Shown: positions 45,701 through 51,200 of the stretch, in pieces
How positions within the stretch are numbered: the first letter of the stretch is position 1
Layout: each line of letters starts with the position of its first letter
Notes under the pieces: generated by a model
Database searches by the model: none
The model's input: only the letters and a program-made list of their open reading frames with translations
Told to the model about the DNA's origin: nothing
Program-made: the position numbers and the translations under genes
Source of the DNA: Linyphia triangularis
Lineage: Eukaryota; Arthropoda; Arachnida; Araneae; Linyphiidae
DNA length: 64,000 bases
Direction of reading: 5' to 3'
NCBI GenBank assembly: GCA_963978545.1
Contig: OZ021732.1
Span: forward strand, 34,130,123-34,194,122

Positions 45701-48028
45701 ACATTTGGTTTGTTTTTTTAATATATGCTAAAAAAATAATCATGTACTCTTAGAGTACTAAGAAAAATATTTATTATCTTTAGTTACAACCAGGCAAGAA
45801 AACATATCCAAATTGGATGCATAAAGATTGATTTCATGCCTTCTACAGTTTGAATACAAAGCGCGAATCCCTGGTTGGTTGGTTGAAGTTTAACGGCGCA
45901 AGGGCCATACTGCCGCGAATCCCCGATCTTTCCTACGGCTAATTTAAAAACAAATCTTTGTAAATACAAGAAATCCTTACTTTTTTTTTAAAGTAGAGGC
46001 TTAAATCCCCCTCCCCCATTCAAGTTCTTCGTAGAATTTCTTGTCTACCTACGGTACGACTTGGCGCTTTTTCTGGGAATTGGCTACAATAAAAGAATGA
46101 CGTAATATGCGTTTTCCCGTTTGTTGCCAAGTCAAAATCATGATTTTTTTAGATATTTTAAAAGGTATTTAGTTTAGTTATGAAAGAACAAATAACCCAT
46201 TAGCATGAATGTACACTTTTATTAAAAAGAACTTTAACATCTTTAAAATGTTATTTTACAGGCGAACATATTCTTCCCAAGTTCACCTTTCAATAATTAT
46301 AAATAAAAAAACTATTTATTACTAGATAATGAAAAATGGAAAAATATTTAATAATAAAAATCTCATTATTTAAGTATCATAATGCTTATTCAAATAATTG
46401 GTATAATTTTTTTTTTTAAATACTGATTTAACATTTTTTTTTTTTTTAAATTTTCCTTCCAAGACCAAATTTTTGTGTTGAAGCTTAAACACAGTAGAAT
46501 ATCATGGCTTTGAAAAAGTGTAAAGAAAAATGTCATCTCTTATTTTGCATACGACTAAAATTAATAATAATTGATAAAAATTGATAATAGCAATTTCACA
46601 AAACGGAAATCCCATTTAACAATTAACAAATGTTCAAGAAATTAAATTTTTTCATTATCTTTCCAAAAATTTAACATATTTTGTTAATGCATATAATATT
46701 TAGCACATAATTTTAATGTATGTTATAATAACTATATTGCAGGAATTGGACAGATGTATAACATAATTACACATTCACAATTACATAGCTGAAAAATTTT
46801 GTATTGTTAGGTAAACATGTAAATATAACTTTCGGTTTCACTTTTTCATCTTATGGGAAACTAATTCTTTTACACAACGAGTTCTTTATGAACTGTGACT
46901 TTTATTTATTGAATGCACTGCATCATATCATTGACTGGTTTCTTAACATTGAAACCAAATTAGAGAATCAACTATGTTTTTCCATTTCCGGAGAGAAGAG
47001 CACACGTGCTTTCATTCAAAACTTGATCACCTAACGTGACTCATCCTTCCTCTCCAGAAAATACTGACTTCACGAAAACAATTCTTAAAAATTCAGATAC
47101 CTCAATTGCCTCTTCTAAAGTGGTAGTTATTAATTATTAAATGGCAGTCTGTAGGCTAATTGAAATTTAATCGAAAATTCGGCGATACACACAATAATGA
47201 AGGAAAACGAAACGAGTACCCACACGAACTTTCATTTTGAAGTCATTCAAACACAAATAAATAGTTTTAGAAACTAAAATCAATGCAAACTATAATTAGA
47301 CAGTGTTAGAAAAGAACTTACCTGTAAAATGAAATTTTTGGAGCTGTACATACTATTTTTGACGGGTGATTTGTGCATCCAAATGCGGAGCAAGCAGCCA
47401 TTGTCTATATGTTTTGGAATTTTGTGCCCCACAATTCCTCGCGCGTTTCGGTCAAGGATTTGGAGGTTTATGATCAGTCTGCTTTATTCTTTGGTCTGTG
47501 GCCGAAAAGAGGTTTTTGGCGCAGTTTGGAGCAGTGTAGTCAGTTTGGCGCACTTCGGCGCAATTGGAGCAGCTCTTACATCCCTGTATTTATGTTATAA
47601 ACTTTCGAATAATTCAACAATTAAGTTCTCAAGTTGCAAGAGGGAATAAGTTCATAAAATTGAATCTTGACCACCAGTGGACTGGATGCCATAAGTGCTT
47701 CCCTTTCAATTGCGAAATTTTTTTACAAGACATGATTGTGTGAGAGCACATTCAGGATAGAAGTCTCTTTGCTTCAAAATCAATTGAAGTATACTTACTC
47801 AATATGTTACACAACTCAATTGTTATGTATTCCTCAACAAAATTAACACTATTTTACAAAAATGTTGTAAATTAAATAAAAATTAGAAGCTACAAACTAT
47901 TGAAGTTATTTTTTACTGTTTTTCAGCATTTGGAAGAAGATACTGGAAGACATCCTTCCTTTGTTCAAACACTCGGAAGTATGTTTACCAAGAACGAAGA
48001 CAGAAAAATACTACATGATGTCCCTTAA
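10227..48028 (+). CDS. SLC9C: SLC9C-type sperm Na+/H+ exchanger, C-terminal part (13 exons)
   Basis: Joined exons give about 669 codons ending at TAA 48026-48028. SLC9C proteins combine a sodium/proton antiporter, a voltage-sensing domain and a cyclic-nucleotide-binding domain in the sperm flagellum, where they alkalinise the cell. Here I see the end of the exchanger/linker region, four hydrophobic helices with S2 acidic, S3 NKVDFIV and S4 RLARLIR motifs, a YDFAMGFVVANE linker typical of the family, a CNBD-like fold and a tail. Every intron is phase 0 except the one after 10324, which is phase 2. The N-terminal transporter domain (roughly 500 or more residues) was not found and is probably upstream. 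Family assignment is from motif order; choosing between SLC9C1 and SLC9C2-like is not possible. Confidence 0.85.
10888..10951 (+). CDS. SLC9C: SLC9C exon b
   Basis: Acceptor TTGTAG, donor GTGAGT. It completes the split lysine codon (phase 2 intron) and reads KYVLVNEVSRRFLNISKFTR then VM. It continues exon a in the family pattern (acidic turn, then a hydrophobic/basic helix) and ends in phase 0, which fits the next exon. Confidence 0.75.
10952..12240. other. Intron: T-run and AT-rich sequence, no gene
   Basis: Unremarkable AT-rich intron with a T-run at about 11322-11352. Near 11980 the word TTGACTGCTAGGA matches one end of the TTAA-flanked MITE at 50.55 kb, so a piggyBac-like fragment may lie there. 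Scattered short frames (11235-11904) show no protein features. Confidence 0.6.
12250..13445. repeat. Dispersed element with six tandem ~135-bp units
   Basis: It begins near 12250 with CTAGCTGAATACCCGTGCTTCG, a start widely seen in arthropod repeats, and ends near 13445 with CACAGACAGACACACAGCTT and TATTATTATAGATT. Between them, six units start near 12648, 12782, 12916, 13061, 13190 and 13331. Each carries GTCAAAACTACTTATGTTGAA, TTTCAGAGCTGTA, TTTTGTAAAA and a run of TTAATTAA words. Units differ by substitutions and small indels. No coding capacity is seen. Confidence 0.75.
13446..15637. other. Intron, AT-rich, no recognised feature
   Basis: Both strands were read for exon-like stretches and none was supported. 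There is a C-run at about 15119-15129. The next exon begins at 15638 after a TTTTTCAG acceptor. Confidence 0.5.
15638..15949 (+). CDS. SLC9C: SLC9C exon c: voltage-sensor S1-S2
   Basis: Acceptor TTTTTCAG, donor GTATGT; 104 codons in phase 0. A basic amphipathic stretch (LKKKLVGFQKW) leads into helix S1 (VVLYWILLLNVIPIAGELA) and helix S2 (FEAINGIFAVFYTFDAFIA). The F-x-x-x-D spacing at the end of S2 resembles the charge-transfer centre of voltage-sensor domains. An internal ATG at 15647 exists, but the acceptor and open frame upstream argue it is not a start. Confidence 0.85.
17027..17056. repeat. (TTAAA)n microsatellite
   Basis: About six perfect TTAAA units within the S1-S2/S3-S4 intron. Confidence 0.9.
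17640..18835 (+). pseudogene. Broken transposon-associated ORF
   Basis: Three short frames line up in order: about 17675-17860 (FGLPKSLEEYLPEDF...), 18367-18548 (NNFLRNIKNENYKELSEDM) and, after stops and shifts, 18560-18830 (GERFFLDIAKMEQWYQREW, then STSMLTDYYWM). The last two match from memory a repeated, poorly characterised arthropod ORF family whose intact members read like CNMS-KIH-LHSHLDFFP, DEHGERFHQDI and MLADYCW. Here the frame carries several stops and frameshifts, so it is dead. It is probably a transposon relic in the intron and not part of the exchanger gene. Confidence 0.55.
19855..20046 (+). CDS. SLC9C: SLC9C exon d: voltage-sensor S3-S4
   Basis: Acceptor TTTACAG, donor GTAAGT; 64 codons, phase 0 at both ends. 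Contains S3 with the NKVDFIVTLISV motif (N-x-x-D-F-I-V as in voltage-gated channels) and S4 ending STLRLARLIR, in which arginines fall at every third position (R-x-x-R-x-x-R). This supports a functional voltage-sensing helix, although only three basic positions are visible here. Confidence 0.9.
20740..21600. repeat. Tandem array of ~130-bp degenerate units
   Basis: Successive units carry ACTTGATAGAATACA, TTGTC-TCGACAACGAGT, TTTCAGTCCGATTGGATGA, AGT-GGTTTATTAGTAATCTC, GTGTATAAAAGCG and TTTAGTGACAGTGACA. Four or five units are recognisable from about 20760 to 21570, the first stretched by extra sequence. The array ends about 120 bases before exon e. Confidence 0.7.
21716..21901 (+). CDS. SLC9C: SLC9C exon e: post-sensor linker
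   Basis: Acceptor TTTTATAG, donor GTAAAT; 62 codons in phase 0. It reads VMLSGMFRN, then IIYNAYDFAMGFVVANERIA. The Y-D-x-x-x-G-F/Y-V-x-x-x-E pattern is characteristic of the cytoplasmic helix following the voltage sensor in SLC9C proteins. Confidence 0.87.
22777..22941 (+). CDS. SLC9C: SLC9C exon f: coiled linker
   Basis: Acceptor TCTCCAG, donor GTGAAC; 55 codons in phase 0. It reads MLSLMEDLDNEFPDVTNTWK, then TQRATVYVLRDMIRVVEEML and DESDAEILLE. The pattern (acidic helix, -PD-, K-TQRA--VLR, then a D-E-D/E turn) matches the linker between voltage sensor and cyclic-nucleotide domain in this family. Confidence 0.87.
23335..23490 (+). repeat. tRNA-derived SINE-like fragment
   Basis: A Pol III B-box-like GGTTCGAATCC at 23395-23405 lies in a tRNA-like context (GCCTCACATGCCAATGTACC before it). 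The tail differs from the AACC-tailed family elsewhere in the window, so this may be a second SINE family. No clear target duplication was found. Confidence 0.45.
25200..25380. repeat. Fragment related to the 12.4-kb repeat
   Basis: AAAAGGTTCATTGCTACGCAAG and neighbouring words resemble GAAAGGTTCATTGCTGCGTAGG near 12464 and ACTCATTGCTACGTAAAG near 12510. A diverged partial copy, with no coding potential. Confidence 0.45.
26330..26501 (+). repeat. tRNA-derived SINE, full length
   Basis: Head with A-box-like TAGTGGTTAGCG and B-box GGTTCAAGTCC (about 26384-26394), then a tRNA-unrelated body (GTATGTTGGCTTGTCTAATG, GCCCTCGTGTTGCTGA) and an AACAACCAACC tail. Imperfect 13-base flanks (CCTCCATCACCCA at about 26316-26328 and CCTTCGTCACCCA at about 26502-26514, 11 of 13) look like an aged target duplication. 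It is not a functional tRNA: no anticodon arm matching a tRNA could be folded with confidence. Confidence 0.8.
26875..27000 (+). CDS. SLC9C: SLC9C exon g: lead-in to the CNBD
   Basis: Acceptor GCAACAACAG, donor GTAAGT; 42 codons, phase 0. It begins DLTLKIKETLCAPRYMPVDT and continues GRRKLMENLLWLKNEKMLDI then LL. This has the shape of the segment before cyclic-nucleotide domains (leucine-rich helix, N-x-x-W-L). It is open in a frame different from the longest ORF here (26766-26972), which is a shadow. Confidence 0.82.
27655..27753 (+). CDS. SLC9C: SLC9C exon h: CNBD first strands
   Basis: Acceptor TTTTGTAG, donor GTACGA; 33 codons, phase 0. It contains FTTDEVIQEAGTKHHDIRVI then SKGIAQ, aligning by pattern with the CNBD strands in which D-x-I/V-x-x-x-G-D---D-I-x-x-I-x-x-G is typical. 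Too short and ATG-less to appear as an ORF. Confidence 0.82.
28242..30539. mobile_element. hAT element with perfect 8-bp target duplication
   Basis: Terminal inverted repeats CAGGGGCGTACTGG at 28242 and its exact complement ending at 30539, flanked by ACCCTTAG on both sides (28234-28241 and 30540-30547). The 8-bp duplication and the CAGGG-type terminus define hAT. The 2298-bp interior has G/T runs, a 28-base T-run near 29432-29459 and no transposase-length frame, so it is non-autonomous or decayed. The ORFs at 28098-28280 and 28668-28859 are not convincing. It sits in the intron between two CNBD exons. Confidence 0.9.
30908..31087 (+). CDS. SLC9C: SLC9C exon i: CNBD core
   Basis: Acceptor TTTTTTTAG, donor GTAATG; 60 codons, phase 0. 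It reads ISGQNDGEKNKILPN through SEYLTASRAIGLLGYLLSSN and CVTTATCIKDME. The last part sits where the phosphate-binding cassette (G-E-x-x-L-L ... R-x-A-T) should be, but the usual Glu and Arg are replaced (GLLGYLL; TTAT). Cyclic-nucleotide binding may therefore be lost or altered. Confidence 0.85.
32085..35470. mobile_element. Foldback-like element with tandem-unit inverted arms
   Basis: The left arm has two direct units starting with GTCCAGTCATTTTAG at 32091 and 32439 (348-bp period), each with AAAAATGT-CTG-ACAAC, GTCTAGAAAAATCTAAGT and CAAATAT-TACCA-ATGAAAGGG. The right arm has two units in reverse orientation: about 34800-35146, ending AAAATGACTGGACTAC, and about 35200-35467, ending GAATGACCGCACTATAG. 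About 2 kb of AT-rich sequence without long ORFs separates them, including an A-run at 32943-32969. Long inverted arms made of tandem units are the hallmark of foldback/Galileo-type elements. No target duplication is certain. Confidence 0.6.
36126..36254 (+). CDS. SLC9C: SLC9C exon j: CNBD C-helix
   Basis: Acceptor ATATTACAG; donor GTTTGT is weak but in frame; 43 codons, phase 0. It reads GIHISYKSLQQAEEELGD, then MWRHIALRIAKTVIEKEEIYE. The W-R-x-x-A-x-R-I-A helix is the usual end of the CNBD in this family. Confidence 0.85.
36255..37919. other. Intron with homopolymer runs, no gene
   Basis: A-run at about 36722-36749 and G-run at about 37021-37033. No exon-like or transposon structure was supported on either strand. 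Confidence 0.5.
37920..38117 (+). CDS. SLC9C: SLC9C exon k: C-terminal tail
   Basis: Acceptor CCCTACAG, donor GTGAGC; 66 codons, phase 0. It begins NWTEERIRIHLEEG, then DMVLVQGRIMD and VYVGPAYIPNTV. The pattern W-x-x-E-x-I-x-x-H-L-E followed by V-L-I/V-Q-G-R and G-P-x-x-I-P resembles the conserved tail after the CNBD in SLC9C proteins. Confidence 0.86.
38600..39500 (-). repeat. Dispersed repeat family A, copy in minus orientation
   Basis: Read on the minus strand, from GTGGAACATCGCACCACTTT near 39497 to a terminal hairpin near 38788-38835 (ACTTTCATTACTC and its partner). Shared words with other copies: CCACCTCCGAAATTTCCGTAG, GCATGCGCA-like and AAAAACATGACTTTTTCAA. A long T-run lies at about 38858-38880. 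An extra partial end (CACAACTTCCATTCACACTA) at 38619-38650 suggests two copies abutting. ORFs here are shadows. Confidence 0.7.
39771..39940 (+). repeat. tRNA-derived SINE with 11-bp target duplication
   Basis: Head GCCGATCAAACGGTATAGGG with A-box-like GGGGTTAGCG and B-box GGTTCGAGTCC (about 39826-39836), the same body as the 26.3-kb copy, and an (AACC)n tail. Flanks ATGTTTTTTGA (39759-39769) and ATGTTCTTTGA (39941-39951) match at 10 of 11. It was inserted into repeat family A, so it is younger than that copy. Confidence 0.88.
40151..40674. mobile_element. Inverted-repeat element (MITE-like) nested in family A
   Basis: Ends AGCAATGGACAATTC at 40151 and GAATTGTCCATTGCT ending at 40674; over 25 bases the arms match at 23. 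Other family A copies are continuous here (CAGCAATTTCC then AAAACGGTTC), so the roughly 0.5 kb between is an insertion. It holds a GC-richer core (40380-40560) with no credible protein. The exact boundary and target duplication are ambiguous by a few bases because AGCAAT is also host sequence. Confidence 0.6.
41201..41298. repeat. Three tandem ~33-bp units
   Basis: The unit ACCAATTCTGAAATAAAG followed by (TC)n and TGTA is repeated three times with only the (TC)n length varying, so the copies are recent. Confidence 0.9.
41785..42262 (-). pseudogene. Possible degenerate DNA-transposon 3' end
   Basis: The right boundary word TACAGGGTGAGTTTAAAGTC (about 41784) looks like a transposon terminus. 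The minus strand inward shows weak transposase-like reading such as TAELKTNIASF broken by stops. It resembles the tail of mariner-type transposases only loosely. The plus ORF at 42024-42257 is taken as a shadow. Confidence 0.25.
42487..42653. mobile_element. piggyBac-like MITE (167 bp, TTAA flanks)
   Basis: TTAA at 42483-42486 and 42654-42657 bounds ends CCCATTAAAGACG and (reverse complement) CACATTAAAGACG, 12 of 13 matching. TTAA duplication with a C-rich short terminal repeat is the piggyBac signature. No coding capacity. Confidence 0.75.
43403..43561 (+). CDS. SLC9C: SLC9C exon l: C-terminal tail
   Basis: Acceptor CCCTCTTAG, donor GTGAGA; 53 codons, phase 0. It reads DYLKVQPRVVMILLREEKYH, then TIMGWVDSRNITY and HGIRRANETDVQ. 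An alternative acceptor ending at 43431 (GTTCAG) would shorten it in frame. It continues the tail of the exchanger. Confidence 0.8.
43969..44319 (-). other. Unexplained 116-codon open frame
   Basis: An open frame on the minus strand with a basic composition and the stretch TSREGKPAFKPGHPLQWV. It starts with ATG, but no family is recognised and no splice or promoter context supports it. It contains the palindrome CCCATTGCAATGGG near 44009. A repeat-derived or chance ORF is more likely than a gene. Confidence 0.2.
44421..44454. repeat. Perfect 14-bp inverted repeat
   Basis: GGTAGCTGATAATT at 44421-44434 and its exact complement at 44441-44454 around a 6-base loop. No terminator role is expected in a eukaryotic intron. 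Confidence 0.85.
45092..45142 (+). repeat. 51-bp 5'-truncated SINE tail with 14-bp duplication
   Basis: The insert (CATAGCCCTAGTGTTGCTTT, then GCGCCACAAAAACTAACCAACCA) matches the tail of the AACC SINEs. It is flanked by perfect ATCATAAGGTTCGG copies at 45078-45091 and 45143-45156. Confidence 0.85.
45872..45913 (-). repeat. 42-bp truncated SINE/LINE tail with 10-bp duplication
   Basis: On the minus strand the insert ends GCGCCGTTAAACTTCAACC, then AACCAACCA. Flanks are CGCGAATCCC at 45862-45871 and 45914-45923, a perfect duplication. Confidence 0.8.
47330..47610. repeat. Probable hAT-type end, GCGC-rich
   Basis: The sequence near 47510-47595 has TTTGGCGCAGTTTGG, CAGTTTGGCGCAC and ends GCAGCTCTTACATCCCTG. 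Reverse-complemented it starts CAGGGATGTAAGAGCTGC, a hAT-style terminus. The partner end was not located. The two plus ORFs here (47329-47649, 47373-47600) are overlapping shadows. Confidence 0.35.
47927..48028 (+). CDS. SLC9C: SLC9C last coding exon and stop
   Basis: Acceptor TGTTTTTCAG; reads HLEEDTGRHPSFVQTLGSMF, then TKNEDRKILHDVP and TAA at 48026-48028, phase 0 from the previous exon. It ends the exchanger tail. Confidence 0.82.
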   Translation, partial: HLEEDTGRHPSFVQTLGSMFTKNEDRKILHDVP

Positions 48029-48255
48029 AGAATATCAAAACCAAACGAAATGAATTAATTCATTGGAATCCCTCATCAACTGACTTTTTTGGTCGAAATA
48101 TTTAGATTAGAGTGTCAAGAACTTTCAAAATTCAGATAAATTTTTCAGATTATATCATTGTTGCAACACGATATAAGAGTGGCCCAAATTAGAAGGTAAG
48201 CCACTTTGAGGAAGTACTTTCAAGGGATAAACACAACACGCATTTGAGTCACTCT

Positions 48256-48261
48256 AATAAA
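48256..48261 (+). terminator. Candidate poly(A) signal of the SLC9C-type gene
   Basis: AATAAA 228 bases after the stop codon, the first canonical hexamer downstream. Cleavage position not determined. Confidence 0.45.
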
Positions 48262-48269
48262 AGAAAACA

Positions 48270-51200
48270 CAGGAAAACTACTGCCCTGCTTCCAACAATC
48301 AACACCATCCAACCTATTCATTATAAAATGTAACTCAATTTAAAAAACTAAGCAAAACAATTATGTCATGCATTTTCACTCAACTGTGTACTTTTATTAT
48401 CTAATTCCATATCAGCCATTTTCTAAAACATTTGTCTAATTTACGAAACAGACCTGAAAAAGGAAACTTGAAATTAGGAGAAAAGTATAACTAACAAGCA
48501 AACACTTATTCAATCTGCATGCAGTGATAAATCTACTTAAGAATAATTCAGAAGAAATAACCCTTTTACAGATATCAATGACATCTATATATGTAAGTAG
48601 AGGCATTCAATGCCAACACAAGATCTCCAACATAAAAAATGGAACAGGTTAGGGCATAGACCTACACGAAAATGACTACAAACATTCAAATATTTAGTTG
48701 TATATTTCCATGCTAAATAAGAAGCAACTTGCATTGAAACTACCAAATATACTAGTAAGAAAAGAGACTTGTAATAATTGAAAACAGGTTTTATTTCTGC
48801 ATAATAATCGAATGAAAAACAAACAGTTATGACAAACACTTTTTGGAAGAAAACGAAACTAAATACAAATAGTAAGAGTAAATGCTGCATATATGAACTG
48901 CATACACATGTGCACAGTTTATAAATAAAACAAACTCTTTCAAATATAAGTATTGAATACAATGTATGATTCATTAAAAGAATATAAATCTACAATAGTG
49001 TTAAGCTGCACTAAAAAAAAAACTTAAATAAGGGAAAAACACTGGTCATTCATTAGCAAAAAACATGAAAAAATACGATCACATAGAACAGTTTTTATGA
49101 GTAATGAATAGCAGTTATCAATAAGTTTTATTACTTTGTAGTGTTCAAACAGTACTACAGAATATATAAAAACATTCTGTCAACACACTTAAAATCCATT
49201 CCTTATACTCATACTATATTACTGCTGAAAAAAGTCAGCTACAGTATTTTTTTAGCATTCAATCAGGTTACTTAGCAGCAAGAACTTCACAAGTATTAAA
49301 TATAACAAGCGACTATAATTACAACATTACAATTTGTCCGTAAGTAACATCTAGTTGTCTTCTGCCTTTGGTATAATGTAAATTTACATCCCTTGTTATT
49401 AGTAATCTTATTCATACATAATTCATTTCATGTAATACATAGCAAATTAAATTGAATGCATATAATAGACTAATATATTCAATTTATATTATTCAAAACA
49501 GCAAAAATTACTTGATATCAAAATTATATAGCAAAATAACTATTAAAGAAATACATAAAGTCTCTTAATAAATGCTTAAAGTTCAATATTTAAACCAAGA
49601 TGTTCATCTAGATATAAATGTGCAGCAAATTGAATTTAGATTAATAAAAAAGTTGACCTATTGCTTAAATATTTTCTCAACTTTAAATATTTGGATTGAC
49701 CAACTTACTCCTAAAGCTTAACAAAACATTGAAAAAATTATAAAAAAAATTAGATTTGACCTCTTTTTAAATGGTAGTATGCAAACTACTCTTCCTAAAT
49801 AAGAGAAAATGAATAAATTCATGTGTGTTAATAGTTTAGTAGCAAAACCTAAATAAACTTTTTGTAGAAAACTGAAAGAGAATGAATAGATTAGCAGGTT
49901 CAAAATGATATTTCAATAGTGCTCTCTACTTGGATATTTAAATCGTTAACTTAAACAAAGGAATATAAATATACATTGGTATAACATGTCCAGAATTCTT
50001 CTGAGAGAAGGGAGACAATTTATCTGAATTATTTCACTTAGTAAAAAGAAACTGCAACATGAATATAAAACAAGAATATATAATGCAGGTTGAAACATTA
50101 ATGCTATATTCTTAGTAAACCATAATATACTATTGACTATAATATCATACCATTCAATTGCTATGCTCTTTAAAACTATAAATAGTGCTTTGTAAATTTT
50201 ATCTGAGTGTCGAAACATTACAGATGCCAATATAAAGACTAACGTGCATTTATAAATGTGCAATATGCAACAACCTTTATGGAATATACCATAGCAATAA
50301 GCACTTGCATTCTTAAGAAAATCCAATTTTATTAAGTGAAAAAAGCTAAAAGATGAAATTAAATAAGATGTTGCACGTTTTTAAATTTATTTTCAAGCCT
50401 TTATTTTATGGTGCCAATACTATGCTTGAGATGTGCAGAAGGCTCAAGAGTATTGTTATACTCGTCCCTGATAATTTTGAAAAATTATTCTTAAAAATGG
50501 CAACAATCTTATGAAAGGCACATGGAAGAGGCACTATGAAACATTGCATTTTAACATGTTGACTGCTAGGAGTAAGATGTCAGCCATGCTATCCATTGCT
50601 ACAAGATAGTATGTAACTGGCAGTCAACGTATTAAACAAGCACTAAAAATTAAATACAGAAATAGGGAAAATGACTACACTTCACAAATAACAGATGTAT
50701 TGAAAAAATGCATTTGGCAATCTGTTATGAAATTGGATACTTCCTAACAATTTCTAGACTCATTCATTATATGAAATATAATGGATATTAACTTCTTTAC
50801 AAATTGAATTTGATTTTAAAAAGGTATAAATGTATGAAATGTTTTCCAGAAATGATCTGTTAGATATTGATAAAATTTTAATTCCTGAAAAACTAATAAT
50901 CATTAAAAAAATTTAACAATATTTTCATCATACAAAACAGCTGTTGACATTTTAAAAAATTACAATAAGATTCAAATTTAAAAAAAAAGAATGAATCCAT
51001 TACTCTTAAAGAGTAAGAATAGTCTCAGAAGGAAAATGTGTCACTACACGGTTTTCTGTCACATATAACAGAATTCTAGTGAAAAAAAAAGCATTCCATA
51101 TTTAGTAAATAAGCACCCAATAATCAATATTTTCATTTATTTTCATTAAATACCACCCTATGCATGGTATAAAAATACAAAACCTAAGATAGGAAAATTA

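Noticed and set aside
48585..50326. Minus-strand ORFs of 61-129 codons rich in F, Y, C, I
   Set aside because: Low-complexity, AT-driven translation with no signal-peptide or domain logic; probably chance frames.
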